This document shows, piece after piece, positions 29,238 to 38,926 of a stretch of 64,000 nt of DNA (the first letter of the stretch is position 1; each line of letters starts with the position of its first letter). Position numbers and translations under genes: made by a program. The stretch spans positions 372,001-436,000 of the forward strand of contig CAWEPG010000011.1 of the NCBI GenBank assembly GCA_963810905.1, given 5' to 3'. The notes under the pieces are model-generated. The model searched no databases, had not been told where the DNA came from, and saw only the letters and a list, made by a program, of their open reading frames with translations. The stretch comes from CAWBAT01 sp963810905 (GTDB taxonomy: Bacteria; Acidobacteriota; Terriglobia; Versatilivoradales; Versatilivoraceae).

Positions 29238-29322
29238 AAGGGAGGTAACTCAGCCACGGAAGACTGTAACGAACATGTTCCTCTGTCTGTTTCACAGACA
29301 GGAATCCGATGAAGCGGTTAAT

Positions 29323-32112
29323 TTACAAAACTCTCCGTAATTCTTCCGGATGTTCCACTTTAAGATCGATAGTTCCTTGGCGATTTTCCCATCCCACACG
29401 AATCAGCCCCTTTGGCGTTGGGACGGCGCCATGGCAGAATGCAACCCCTTTAGGGGGCTTTGGATCCACGCGAAAACGCCGATAGCCCGGCTCTAACATA
29501 TTTATTCCCAACAAATATTTGGCCATATATTTAGCGACGTAAGCGGCGAATGGATGGCAGCGGCTACGCGTGGGCCAATCGTCATAACCAAATTCCGCGA
29601 AGGTCTCCCAAGTACAAGTATCTCCCGCCAAGACCATTGCGCCCCAACGCTCACGCACCAACCTAAAGATGTTTTCGACGTCTCCAAACCGATCGAGCAT
29701 TTCCAGAATATAATAAAGTCCGTATGGACTTCCATAATGGAGAAGGGATTTATCATTGGCAAGAATACGCTGGGCCAGCATCCTCCCTCGATCTTCCGGC
29801 GCAACTCCATAGACGACTAACGCCGCATTGGTAGCCTGACTGGAGACTGGGGACAAGGTTCCATCCTCGTGCAGACTATCCGCGTAAGCGTTCCGCTCGG
29901 GACTCCACAGCGCGCTGTTTACGGCCTGAATCAGATTTTCCCGGGCGCCCCGCCACCTCGCAACCTGTTTTGAAAAGGACGGGCCCGCCTGCTCTGCCAA
30001 CTCACTGGCCGCTGCCAGGGCCCCGACAAAACCTGCTTGTTCAGCGGTCATCACGGCATGTTTGTCGTCGCGCCCCTTGCTCCATTCAATGAAATGCCAA
30101 ACCCCAGGCCATTCCAAGAGCCCTTGGGACCCAATCTTCGATAATCCCTCCTCAATACCCGCCGTGATCCGGGGCATGATCCGTTGCAGAAAATCAAGAT
30201 CCACCGTACGCCAGAAATAATCCCGGCAAAGCATCAACCAATGGAACGACCACAGCGGGATTTGAGACTCCCAGGAACTAGGGTATTGACTGCGCACCAG
30301 GCCCCAGTAGCGTGTGTCTTCGGCAAATAAATCGATGGTATTCCGAACGACCGCTTGGTTAAAACAGGTCACCGCATCGGCTTGAGCCGCGAGGGCATTG
30401 TCACAATTCCAATTGACCTGTTCCCATGTCGGACAATCAGTAAACGTGTCATCGACACCGGAAATCACAGACTGGGCACAAATTCGATAAATCGAATTGA
30501 TGAGCTCATCCTCACACAGCAAAGAGCCTCGCATGATGGACCCACAGTTGGCCGTGTATACCCGAAGGTTCTTTAAAATGGCAGGTTCCGGACCGGTGTG
30601 ATGAATCGCTATATAACGGACTCCATAAGGGAAGAAACTCTCGTATGTCTGATATCCATCTCGCAGTCGATAGGTAATGGCATTGTGCCCGGCATTGGGC
30701 CACTGGATGCGCATGGGAGGCCCGGGCTCAAGACCTTCAAACATGGCAAAAATGAGGCGGCTTCCTGCCCTCCCTTCAACGTCGAAGGAAAGCCAGCCAT
30801 TGTGCAGGACACCGAGATCGACGATGACGCGCGACGCCCGATTAACTGCCGCCGGTGGAAGTTGCAGTGGGTCAGAGGCGGCGGTTCCCATGAACTGTTC
30901 CAAAGAGAGGGAATTCGGTTCCATGCGTTCTGCGCCGTAAACCAGGTCGTAACTATTGCCAAACGGCATCGTGTCGAGAGGATTCATGTCCAACATGTGT
31001 GGACGAAGGCCCTCCCAATCAACTTTTTCTAATTCCAGGCCCTCTCTCAGATCTTCAGGACGGCTCATCCGCACTACCTGGAATCCCCCTTTGCCAAAGG
31101 GGTTAACGAATTCTACCGGTTGCTCGGCATAGCCGGCTAGATTGATATCTTCAAAATGATTGCGATGATTGTGCAAGCCGACCAGCCGGTTAGCGCCCTT
31201 CTTGAGCTCGATTTCGACCGGCGGCCGGGTTTGAATCCAACATCTCCACCCGCCTCCATCGAACAGTTTGCGTCCCTTGAAATACCAACTGACCTGGCCC
31301 AACGCAGGGGTAAAAATTAGCGTTTGGTCCACCGGGGAATGAATGTCCGTCACCAAATAGGCCGGCGTACTAAACTCGTTGCATCGGTACCTTTGCTCTC
31401 CGTCTGCCAGATAAGGACGTAAGCGCTGCGTAACCGAAACGTTTGGCAATCGTACTTCTTCGGCTAAAACAAAACGCTTTGAGGTGAGCTTTTCACGTGT
31501 AGGCAGTGGTACCCGCCGTCGATATAAGGAAATCGATTTCTCTACGATTGCCGCCGGTGCCCAGTCTTGCTCTTGAGCAAGAGCATCGTAGTCTTCAATA
31601 CATGGCATGATCCAACGTCTTACGGTTCGTCGGCGTCGTGCCGGGTCCGACCTTACTTCGGTTTGACCGTCACTGATGATTTTCTGCCGGGCGAGATCCA
31701 GTTCAAAGATTAATCCGGCTTCCGCAGGACAATAGGCTTCCGTGCCAACCCCCATTCCAAGCGCGAGCACCAACAATTCGTTGTTTCCATTATTCAGGTG
31801 GTTGGTAATATCGTAGGTGTCTACGGAACGTCTGCCTTCAGCCGATTTGGCGGGACCGTGGCCGACGATCCTGCCATTCAGCCAGGCTTGATAATAGGCA
31901 TCGGCAGCGATTCTTAGTTGGGCGCCCCGACCGGAAACAATCTCCTGCCAGGCAAGTTCCTCAAGAGTAAAGCGGCGCCGGGCTTGCACGTAATGGTGAT
32001 AACTCCAACGGTCACTCTGATCCCAAATCCAGCGAGCTGTTTCGGCAAAGAGAGGGGAAAGCACAGTGCGCTTATTCGTCTGCTGCTGTGATGCGGATTG
32101 ATTTTGGATCAT
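29323..32112 (-). CDS. Alpha-L-rhamnosidase-like glycoside hydrolase (GH78)
   Basis: About 929 residues with the GH78 layout: N-terminal jelly-roll domains (ARWIWDQSDRWSYHHYVQARRRF, then AQLRIAADAYYQAWLNGRIVGHGP), a middle beta domain, and an (alpha/alpha)6 barrel from about residue 530 (DDTFTDCPTWEQVNWNCDNALAAQ). Late in the barrel come YYILEMLDRFGD and TCTWETFAEFGYDDWPTRSRCHPFAA, where the WE-containing segment matches the conserved catalytic-side region, followed by the C-terminal beta sandwich. No signal peptide is visible, so it is probably cytoplasmic. ATG 32112 has GGAG nine bases upstream. An alternative ATG at 32125-32127 overlaps the stop codon of the methyltransferase gene, suggesting translational coupling. 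It would release rhamnose from plant oligosaccharides or glycosides. Confidence 0.85.
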   Translation of the reverse strand: MIQNQSASQQQTNKRTVLSPLFAETARWIWDQSDRWSYHHYVQARRRFTLEELAWQEIVSGRGAQLRIAADAYYQAWLNGRIVGHGPAKSAEGRRSVDTYDITNHLNNGNNELLVLALGMGVGTEAYCPAEAGLIFELDLARQKIISDGQTEVRSDPARRRRTVRRWIMPCIEDYDALAQEQDWAPAAIVEKSISLYRRRVPLPTREKLTSKRFVLAEEVRLPNVSVTQRLRPYLADGEQRYRCNEFSTPAYLVTDIHSPVDQTLIFTPALGQVSWYFKGRKLFDGGGWRCWIQTRPPVEIELKKGANRLVGLHNHRNHFEDINLAGYAEQPVEFVNPFGKGGFQVVRMSRPEDLREGLELEKVDWEGLRPHMLDMNPLDTMPFGNSYDLVYGAERMEPNSLSLEQFMGTAASDPLQLPPAAVNRASRVIVDLGVLHNGWLSFDVEGRAGSRLIFAMFEGLEPGPPMRIQWPNAGHNAITYRLRDGYQTYESFFPYGVRYIAIHHTGPEPAILKNLRVYTANCGSIMRGSLLCEDELINSIYRICAQSVISGVDDTFTDCPTWEQVNWNCDNALAAQADAVTCFNQAVVRNTIDLFAEDTRYWGLVRSQYPSSWESQIPLWSFHWLMLCRDYFWRTVDLDFLQRIMPRITAGIEEGLSKIGSQGLLEWPGVWHFIEWSKGRDDKHAVMTAEQAGFVGALAAASELAEQAGPSFSKQVARWRGARENLIQAVNSALWSPERNAYADSLHEDGTLSPVSSQATNAALVVYGVAPEDRGRMLAQRILANDKSLLHYGSPYGLYYILEMLDRFGDVENIFRLVRERWGAMVLAGDTCTWETFAEFGYDDWPTRSRCHPFAAYVAKYMAKYLLGINMLEPGYRRFRVDPKPPKGVAFCHGAVPTPKGLIRVGWENRQGTIDLKVEHPEELRRVL

Positions 32113-32126
32113 GAATATTGACTCCA

Positions 32127-32978
32127 TTAAGGACTCAGTGGATGCGCGTCCTTTGATGATACAGATGCCTGCAGGATGGCGACTCGCCGCTTACCAACCT
32201 GAAATTGTTCCAGCCTTTCGTAATTCTGATGCTTGATCTTCTGCCGTTTATCGGAAACTATCGCCACGATACCGGTGGGCGTCAGAACCCCCAATAATCC
32301 GGTGAGCAGGGACCACAAGGCTTCGGATGGGGAGACCCCGGAACCGGTAGAGATCCACTGGGAACATTGACCATAAGGCACATCCGTCAGAACAATATCT
32401 ACTTTCTCCGTTTTCAAGTTATCGCAAAGTGCCTTGCCGTCTGTGACATTGGCTAGAAAGGTTCTGATTTTTAAGGGATATTTTTGTTCCTGGGAAGACA
32501 CCTTGCGTCGTAACACGGTTGCACTCTTCAGGGCCTCTTGATGGGAGGTCTTTCCAAATCGACCGAGCAACCCGGTGATCTCTTGGATCCGTCGATCGAG
32601 GCCGCTGACGCTGAGTAGTTCAAGGTTTCGCTGGGCTATCGCGACTGCTTCTTCATTAACGTCAGAGCCAATGACCTCCCGGATACAGTCCCGGTGCAGG
32701 TAGGCGAGCACACTCAAGTGATACGCGCCACCACAGCAGGGGTCGAAAAGAACGCACGGAGTTGGCAACTGCATTGCGGTTCGGATGGCCATGCAGCGCT
32801 GAAATATTTCACTGGCAAGCCGGATCGGGAAAGCGGGATGTCCGGGACGGCTGTAAAACACTCGCCCGCTGGCGAGATCAGAATAATCCAGGTGTGCCTT
32901 GGCGAACTGGTAATGCATGGGGATCGGCGTGTGACTCCATTTGGCGTTTTGTTGGGTGAGATTTTCGTTGTGTGCCAA
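32127..32978 (-). CDS. AviRa-type 23S rRNA methyltransferase
   Basis: 283 residues of the AviRa family of SAM-dependent methyltransferases. AviRa in the avilamycin producer methylates a guanine in helix 91 of 23S rRNA and gives resistance. Visible are the family lead-in DLASGRVFYSRPGHPAFPIRLASEIFQRC, motif I with VLFDPCCGGAYHLSVLAYLHRD, the acidic motif REVIGSDVNEEAVAIAQRNLELL, and the catalytic loop DIVLTDVPYGQCSQW. The start is TTG at 32978 with no clear ribosome binding site. It overlaps the downstream rhamnosidase reading frame by one base. Orthologues in non-producers may serve housekeeping modification, so antibiotic resistance is a possibility, not a conclusion. Confidence 0.82.
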   Translation of the reverse strand: MAHNENLTQQNAKWSHTPIPMHYQFAKAHLDYSDLASGRVFYSRPGHPAFPIRLASEIFQRCMAIRTAMQLPTPCVLFDPCCGGAYHLSVLAYLHRDCIREVIGSDVNEEAVAIAQRNLELLSVSGLDRRIQEITGLLGRFGKTSHQEALKSATVLRRKVSSQEQKYPLKIRTFLANVTDGKALCDNLKTEKVDIVLTDVPYGQCSQWISTGSGVSPSEALWSLLTGLLGVLTPTGIVAIVSDKRQKIKHQNYERLEQFQVGKRRVAILQASVSSKDAHPLSP

Positions 32979-32988
32979 CAGGTAACGA

Positions 32989-33657
32989 CTATTGAGGCGA
33001 AACTGTGTTCCTGGTGCTGGCCTTAGTCAGAATATCAACAATTTCAGCAAAATTCTTTTTTTGTGCATGCTGGAGCGGCGTGACACCTTCTTTATCCGGG
33101 ATTGATACATCCGCCCCATGATCCACTAACAGTTGCACGATCTGCTGATGCTTGATACCCCCATCCGTATGCACAATCGCCTCGAGCAATGCTGTCCATC
33201 CCACATTGTTGATATGGTTGATGTCCACTTTGGTGTGCATCAAGATTTCTCGCACAACCTCCACGTGTCCCCGTTGTGCCGCCGGAATAAGGGCAGTCCC
33301 GCCATACCGATTTGTCAACTTGGGATCGGCTCCAGCTGCGATGGTAAGCTTCAAGATATCCAGCAAGCCTTCGGCACCCGAATATAAGAATGGGTTATCC
33401 AGCATGTTGTCTCGCAGATTGATGTCTGCGCCTGCCTGAATGAGGGCCTTGACAGTCGTGACGCGGTTCCCATGCGTGGCAGCCATAACGGGGGTGCGAC
33501 CGCGCGCGTCCCGACCATTGATGTCTGCTCCATTCGAAAGAAGTTTCAGGACCGTAGAAGTGTCCCCTTGTTCAGCAGCGCTGATTAGCTGTTCGTTGAT
33601 TTTCGGAGCATCCGCCTTCCCTAAACCTACGAGTAGGAAGATCGATATCAGGATCAC
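32989..33657 (-). CDS. Exported ankyrin-repeat protein
   Basis: 222 residues with a hydrophobic N-terminus (ILISIFLLVGLGKADA, a likely signal peptide) and about six ankyrin repeats. Units such as GDTSTVLKLLSNGADINGRDARGRTPVM and GHVEVVREILMHTKVDINHINNVGWTAL show the G-x-T-x-L and ADIN/VDIN pattern. Ankyrin repeats mediate protein binding; no enzyme domain is present. The only usable start is GTG at 33657, with no good ribosome binding site. The frame stays open for more than 25 codons upstream of it without a start codon, so the true N-terminus may differ or a small indel may lie there. It lies 11 bases upstream of the AviRa-type gene on the same strand. Confidence 0.78.
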   Translation of the reverse strand: MILISIFLLVGLGKADAPKINEQLISAAEQGDTSTVLKLLSNGADINGRDARGRTPVMAATHGNRVTTVKALIQAGADINLRDNMLDNPFLYSGAEGLLDILKLTIAAGADPKLTNRYGGTALIPAAQRGHVEVVREILMHTKVDINHINNVGWTALLEAIVHTDGGIKHQQIVQLLVDHGADVSIPDKEGVTPLQHAQKKNFAEIVDILTKASTRNTVSPQ

Positions 33658-33852
33658 GAACCCAACGAATGGAAAATGCTCTATGCATGCCGCTTTATCT
33701 CTCGCAGTTAATGAACTCAGGCAATCAGTTCCCAGGCGGGAAAACTGCCTCGCTGATTATACCAGCATCATGCGTTTACTTGAGATAGGAAGATGCTGCG
33801 GATTCTTTCAAATCACTCACGGTTTCTCCAAGAAAACAGAATGAAATAGATT

Positions 33853-33868
33853 CCCCCTTTGAAGGGGG
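33853..33868. repeat. REP-like hairpin, CCCCCTT/AAGGGGG
   Basis: Stem CCCCCTT (33853-33859) and AAGGGGG (33862-33868) with a two-base centre, followed by CACAGGGGGATG. This motif family is a common dispersed intergenic hairpin in environmental genomes. The surrounding 33658-34051 region holds no gene. Confidence 0.5.
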
Positions 33869-33988
33869 CACAGGGGGATGTCTTTGTAGGAGCATACTCG
33901 GAGATCACAATAGGTTGTTACAACGTCGGACTGCCCTGTAGCTGCACTCTTTGACCAGGCATCAATTAGTTACGACCACACATGACAT

Positions 33989-34007
33989 CGGCGCTCATAG
34001 AGCGCCG
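33989..34007. repeat. REP-like hairpin, CGGCGCTC/GAGCGCCG
   Basis: Perfect 8-bp stem with loop ATA, followed by CTACAAC. It lies 45 bases beyond the stop of the minus-strand TIGR03067 gene and may help end its transcript. It belongs to the same class of GC-rich dispersed hairpins as those at 41004 and 42349. Confidence 0.55.
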
Positions 34008-34051
34008 CTACAACTTCGTATGCCGATCCTATCTGCCCGAGCGGGTCCCGT

Positions 34052-34506
34052 TCACTTCTTGACCTTCTTGAGCACCATGAGATGCAGCCCCGAACCTTCC
34101 GGCGCTGCGAACTTGGTGGGCCGAGATGTCGACGGCCTATGCGGCTGGCAGAGCCGCAGGGTGTCCCCATCTATTTCATAGATGCCCAGACCAGCTTGAC
34201 CCTTAAACGTGCCTTCCGTCGGGGTTATGTCGATAGCCTTCGGAGATTTCTTCGGTTCCAGTTTTATGGTGTACTCAGTCTTGTCTTCGCCGTCGGGTGA
34301 GACCAAAGTCATCAGCTCTTTCGAGAAGACTACCTTTGCTCCCCTGATAGCGTCCGAGGGGGCTGTTGTTCCGTTGTCCACGACACTCGTCAATTCCCAC
34401 GTCCCCTCCAGACTCTCCGCGGTTTTCCCGAGAATTTTCTGCACGGGCTGGAAGCCAAAAGCAGGCAGAGTACCATCAGCAGAGGATAGAAAACTTGGTT
34501 TGTCAC
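34052..34506 (-). pseudogene. TIGR03067-domain lipoprotein-like protein, one frameshift in the leader
   Basis: The main frame encodes SLEGTWELTSVVDNGTTAPSDAIRGAKVVFSKELM and continues through YTIKLEPKKSPKAIDITPTEG to LHLMVLKKVKK. This is a lipocalin-like TIGR03067 domain, common in Planctomycetes and Acidobacteria and of unknown function. The main frame lacks a leader. Another frame gives one: GTG 34506, behind GAGAGGAGG, encodes MTNQVFYPLLMVLCLLLASSPC, a signal peptide with a possible lipobox cysteine. Adding one A to the AAAA run at 34423-34426 (T on the plus strand) fuses the two. The break is thus a homopolymer indel. As sequenced the exported form would not be made. Confidence 0.65.
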
Positions 34507-34640
34507 AGCAATGCCTCCTCTCAAGCATGGCTCCCTTACGAGGTGATGACATTGTAATTGGCGCTTATCAAGTCAGCGCTCATTTCGGTTCCTCCATAGA
34601 CCAGGCTGGTTTGTCTTCGATCTTTAAGCCATGTCACCAT

Positions 34641-35189
34641 TCATTTCTTACTGGGATATTTGTCGAAGGCTTTCTCAACCATATTATGCACGGTTTCGGC
34701 TAGCTTCTTGGGATTCGTTAGAGTGGAATCCATGATGTTCTGAGATGCATTGGTTTGCCATACCAGATGATTCGTGCTGAGATCGCGAATTTCAAACTGA
34801 AGTTCACCTGTAACTACGGCAGACGTCTGGGCCCTCATTGTTGTGTATACTGGCGCCCAATATCCCACCCAACCTGTATCAACGAATTCCGCGCGTGGGG
34901 GGAGTGTCAACGGCGAGCCCATACCTCCAAAATAGCTCACCTCAATATCCGGCTTTGAGGCATCGTCGGCTTTCCTCAGGCCGAGTGCTGCCAATGACTG
35001 TTCCATGTTGGCAAAGATTTGCTGGTTGACAGTCTGATTGGCTACAGGCAAACCCAGTCCGAACTTATAGGTTTTGTAATTCGAGAAATCAATTTGCTTA
35101 TTATATCCGGTCTTTAATTTCACTCTCTGAGCGCTAACTGGCACCACTAGCAATAGGACGAGACAGCTGGTCCAAAATACTTTTTTCAT
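34641..35189 (-). CDS. Exported DUF4136-domain protein
   Basis: 182 residues with a signal peptide (VFWTSCLVLLLVVPVSAQ). The mature part has the DUF4136 pattern: FSNYKTYKFGLGLP near the start, a small helical segment with ALGLRKADDASKPDIEVSYFGGM, and a final ELQFEIRDLSTNHLVWQTNASQ-type strand. Such proteins are periplasmic or lipoproteins of unknown role. The ATG at 35189 has AAGGGG upstream. It lies 135 bases upstream of the broken TIGR03067 gene on the same strand; a shared transcript is possible. Confidence 0.8.
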   Translation of the reverse strand: MKKVFWTSCLVLLLVVPVSAQRVKLKTGYNKQIDFSNYKTYKFGLGLPVANQTVNQQIFANMEQSLAALGLRKADDASKPDIEVSYFGGMGSPLTLPPRAEFVDTGWVGYWAPVYTTMRAQTSAVVTGELQFEIRDLSTNHLVWQTNASQNIMDSTLTNPKKLAETVHNMVEKAFDKYPSKK

Positions 35190-35746
35190 AATTTTCCCCT
35201 TAAATTTGAATAGATTAAGTCACTAATTCCCCCGGCCTTCTTCGCAGGTCCGTATATGGGTCACAAAAGGTAATCGAGCCCCGCCAGAATGTAAATGAAC
35301 TGTAAAGCCTCTGAAGATGAGCGCTGCGGAAACGCTCTCACCAAGATCGCTTGCAGAGTCGGGGCGTGTAAAACTCCGCTTGGGCAGATTTGCTTTCAGA
35401 AAAGCACCTTTAAAGTCCAAGAATATATGTTTCGGAGGCATAAAAATACGAGAAGTGTGCATCTTAACTATATGACTGAGCTTTCTGTAAGACCAACTAA
35501 AAGAAGGCAATAGATCTAAACTACACCAATCAAACTGCACTTTACCTTTAACCGCCGAAAAGCACAAGTTAAGGAGAAACAAACTCCCTTGTCTTGAGGT
35601 GAAATTTAGACTAAGTTTATGTATTATAGTGAGTTTGAAGGGATAGGTATGTTCTTCTCTTTACGAGTGACGATTCGTCTTTCGTTTGGGATGGAATATG
35701 CGTTTATGAATTTGAAGCCATTATACTTAAGGATTGAAATTCGATT
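35190..35746. other. AT-rich intergenic region
   Basis: A 557-base region upstream of the PSD1 gene and the divergent DUF4136 gene. Both strands carry only short frames without good starts. The last 130 bases are AT-rich and probably contain the PSD1 promoter, but no unique -35/-10 pair stands out. Confidence 0.4.
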
Positions 35747-38700
35747 ATGAGTGGGAAGATAAAATCAGTGAGCTACTTGAAAATGGCTGTACCTGGATTC
35801 ACCTTATTTTTCGCTGCCCTGGTGGGTTGGGTGGCAATAATCTGGGCTCAAGGAAACCCGGCAGCAGCCACTCCGGCTAAAGTTGACTTCGCCAAAGACA
35901 TTCAGCCCATTTTTGAGAAGTCTTGTTATAGCTGCCATGGCGAGAAAATGCAGATGGGGGGACTTCGGCTCGATTCCCGCCAAATCGCACTGGGAGGGAA
36001 AAGCATTGTTCGCGGCAATTCGTCTGATAGCCACCTGTACCAACGGGTCGCAGGACTCGGAGACCAGCCAAGGATGCCAATGGGCGGTGAAGCTCTTCCT
36101 GCTGCCCAGATCGTTCTCATCAAGGCCTGGATCGACCAGGGTGCCGAGTGGCCGGAAGGAGTGGGAGTTGCTGGAGCAGAAGTCAAAAAGCACTGGGCTT
36201 TCATCCCTCCAGTTCTTCCGTCGTTGCCAGCGGTTCAGGATTCTAAATGGCCTATAAACCCCATCGATTATTTTGTCTTGGCACGCCTCGAGAAGGAAGG
36301 GCTGAAACCCTCACCGGAAGCGGATCGAGTGACGCTCTTGAGGCGGCTGAGCCTCGACTTGATTGGACTCCCTCCCACTCTTGAAGAAATCGATGCCTTT
36401 CTCAAGGACACAAGCAAGGATGCCTATGAGAAACAAGTCGACAGACTCTTAAACTCACCTCATTATGGAGAACGCTGGGGACGCATCTGGCTGGATGCAG
36501 CGCGTTACGCGGATTCCGATGGATATGAAAAGGACAAGCAGCGCTGGGTCTGGTTTTATCGGGATTGGGTGATCAAATCCTTGAACCGGGATTTGCCTTA
36601 CAATCAATTCATTATCGAACAGCTGGCCGGAGATCAGCTCCCCAATCCAACCCAGGATCAGATCGTGGCCACGGGATTCTTGCGGAATTCCATGATCAAT
36701 GAAGAGGGTGGCATTGATCCGGAGCAGTTCCGGATGGAAGCCATGTTCGATCGCATGGATGCAGTCGGGAAGAGCATCCTGGGCATCACCATTCAGTGTG
36801 CCCAGTGTCATAACCACAAATATGATCCCCTGAAGCAGGAAGAGTACTATCAGATTTTTGCATTTCTGAACAACTCGTACGAAGCAAACGTGGCGGTCTA
36901 TACACCGGAGCAGCAGATGAAGCGGGCGGAAATTTACCGGAAGATCGGTGAAGTGGAAGCGGAGCTCCAGCATCGCAGCCCTGATTGGCAGGAACAGATG
37001 GCTCGATGGGAGGAAAAGGTCAGCCATGATCAGCCAGAATGGATTGTCATCAGCCCGAGTGTCGAAGCGGATACTGCCGGGGGACAGAAGTACCTGCCCA
37101 TGAAGGATGGTTCGTTTTTGTGCCAAGGCTACGCTCCCGGAAAACATCGCGTAAAGTTGACTGTCAAAACGGACGTGGAGAATATTACCGGCTTCCGTCT
37201 GGAGCTGATGAATGATCCTAACCTGCCGCTGGGAGGGCCCGGTCGCTCGATTAAGGGAACAGGGGCTCTGACCGAGTTTGAAGTCGAGGCCGCAGCGGAA
37301 GAAACTCCTGACAAGTTCACAAAAGTAAAGATAGTCAATGCAACGGCCGACGTAAATCCGCCCGAGACTCCACTGGAGCCTATTTTCTACGATAAGACGG
37401 ATCGGGCTCGCGTGACTGGACCCATCAGTTTTGCCATTGATGGCAAAGACGAGACCGCCTGGGGGATTGATGTGGGCCCGGTTCGCCGCAACCTCCCGCG
37501 AAAAGCGGTCTTCCAGGCAGAACAACCCATTTCAAATCTGCAGGGGAATGTACTGAGAATCTTTTTGGCGGAAAATCATGGCGGATGGAATAGCGACGAC
37601 AATCAAACTCACAACCTGGGTCGTTTCCGTCTCTCCATCACCACCGCACCGAATCCTACGGCGGATCCGGTGCCTCAGAATGTTCGAGACATCCTAGCTA
37701 TTCCAAAAGACCAACGGAGCCCCGCCCAGGTTCAGGCAGTTTTCAGTTACTGGCGAACCACTGTCCCGGAGTGGCAGGAAGCCAATGCAAAGATTGATGC
37801 GTTGTGGCGGCAGCATCCTGAAAGTTCTTCACAACTGGTGCTCCAGGCTCGCACTGAACCGCGCGAGACCCATATTCTGACCCGCGGGGATTTTCTAAAA
37901 CCGGCCAAGGCAGTGACCGAGGGTGTGCCAGCTTTCTTGAATCCCCTGCCGCCCAACGCGCCGCCCACCCGCCTGACATTTGCAAAGTGGATCGTGGATC
38001 GTCAAGCCCCAACCACAGCGCGGGCCATTGTCAACCGGACCTGGCAGTCCTATTTTGGTATAGGTATTGTCAGTACCGCCGAAGATCTGGGAAGACAATG
38101 CGACGCACCTTCTCATCCTGAGTTGCTGGATTGGCTCGCCGTTGAATTCATGGATCAGGGCTGGAGCATAAAAAAGATGCACCGGCTGATAGTGACATCG
38201 GCGACGTACCGGCAATCTTCTAAGGTCACACCGGAACTCTATGCAAGGGATCCTTATAACCGCCTGCTGGCCAGGGGGCCTCGATTTCGGGTTGATGGAG
38301 AGATTGTACGGGATATCGCTTTGTCGGCAAGCGGCTTATTGAATCCCAAGATCGGAGGGCCGAGCGTCTATCCACCGGCCCCCGAATTTTTGTTTGTTCC
38401 TCCGGCAAGCTACGGTCCAAAGAACTGGTATGAGGCCAAAGGTGAAGACCGTTATCGCCGGGCACTCTATACCTTCCGGTTCCGTTCTGTTCCCTACCCG
38501 ATGCTGCAGGTTTTTGATACGCCCAATGGAGATATGTCCTGCGTTCGTCGTTCGCGCTCCAACACGCCACTACAGGCATTAACGATGTTAAATGAGCCGC
38601 TTTTTGTTGAAACCGCTCAGGCACTGGCATTGCGGACACTTCAAGAAGGCGGGGAAACGGACGAGAACCGATTGACCTACGCTTTTCGACGCTGTCTGTC

Positions 38701-38920
38701 CAGAACCCCAACAGAACAGGAGTCGGCTGAATTGCTGGGTCTATTAAACAAACAAAAGCAACGCTTGGTAGATGGATGGATCAGCCCGTGGGACTTGGCA
38801 GGAATCCATGACGGACACCTCCCGGCCCTTCCAAAGGGCGCAACCCCTGTCCAACTGGCTGCCTGGATGACGGTTTCAAGGGTTCTTCTTAATTTGGATG
38901 AAACGATAACAAAAGAGTGA
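35747..38920 (+). CDS. PSD1 protein with planctomycete-type cytochrome c domain (DUF1549/DUF1553)
   Basis: 1,057 residues, exported by an N-terminal hydrophobic segment (PGFTLFFAALVGWVAIIWAQ). A heme-binding PSCyt1 domain follows with C60-Y-S-C63-H64. Then comes PSCyt2/DUF1549 (about 150-370) with a second C-x-x-C-H in QCAQCHNHKYDP, a variable middle, and PSD1/DUF1553 (about 740-1,000) with VNRTWQSYFGIGIV and FDTPNGDMSCVRRSRSNTPLQALTMLNEPLFVE. These proteins are widespread in Planctomycetes, Verrucomicrobia and Acidobacteria beside DUF1501 genes and are thought to work in polysaccharide or glycan breakdown, though the reaction is unproven. The partner DUF1501 gene is 628 bases downstream, behind an inserted four-helix-bundle element. 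Confidence 0.9.
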   Translation: MSGKIKSVSYLKMAVPGFTLFFAALVGWVAIIWAQGNPAAATPAKVDFAKDIQPIFEKSCYSCHGEKMQMGGLRLDSRQIALGGKSIVRGNSSDSHLYQRVAGLGDQPRMPMGGEALPAAQIVLIKAWIDQGAEWPEGVGVAGAEVKKHWAFIPPVLPSLPAVQDSKWPINPIDYFVLARLEKEGLKPSPEADRVTLLRRLSLDLIGLPPTLEEIDAFLKDTSKDAYEKQVDRLLNSPHYGERWGRIWLDAARYADSDGYEKDKQRWVWFYRDWVIKSLNRDLPYNQFIIEQLAGDQLPNPTQDQIVATGFLRNSMINEEGGIDPEQFRMEAMFDRMDAVGKSILGITIQCAQCHNHKYDPLKQEEYYQIFAFLNNSYEANVAVYTPEQQMKRAEIYRKIGEVEAELQHRSPDWQEQMARWEEKVSHDQPEWIVISPSVEADTAGGQKYLPMKDGSFLCQGYAPGKHRVKLTVKTDVENITGFRLELMNDPNLPLGGPGRSIKGTGALTEFEVEAAAEETPDKFTKVKIVNATADVNPPETPLEPIFYDKTDRARVTGPISFAIDGKDETAWGIDVGPVRRNLPRKAVFQAEQPISNLQGNVLRIFLAENHGGWNSDDNQTHNLGRFRLSITTAPNPTADPVPQNVRDILAIPKDQRSPAQVQAVFSYWRTTVPEWQEANAKIDALWRQHPESSSQLVLQARTEPRETHILTRGDFLKPAKAVTEGVPAFLNPLPPNAPPTRLTFAKWIVDRQAPTTARAIVNRTWQSYFGIGIVSTAEDLGRQCDAPSHPELLDWLAVEFMDQGWSIKKMHRLIVTSATYRQSSKVTPELYARDPYNRLLARGPRFRVDGEIVRDIALSASGLLNPKIGGPSVYPPAPEFLFVPPASYGPKNWYEAKGEDRYRRALYTFRFRSVPYPMLQVFDTPNGDMSCVRRSRSNTPLQALTMLNEPLFVETAQALALRTLQEGGETDENRLTYAFRRCLSRTPTEQESAELLGLLNKQKQRLVDGWISPWDLAGIHDGHLPALPKGATPVQLAAWMTVSRVLLNLDETITKE

Positions 38921-38926
38921 ATAAGA

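Noticed and set aside
35223..35582. 119-residue minus-strand frame in the gap before PSD1
   Set aside because: Composition is not protein-like, and there is no ribosome binding site or recognisable domain.
36455..37525. 356-residue minus-strand frame inside the PSD1 gene
   Set aside because: It lies wholly within a well-supported gene, has no recognisable domain and no ribosome binding site.
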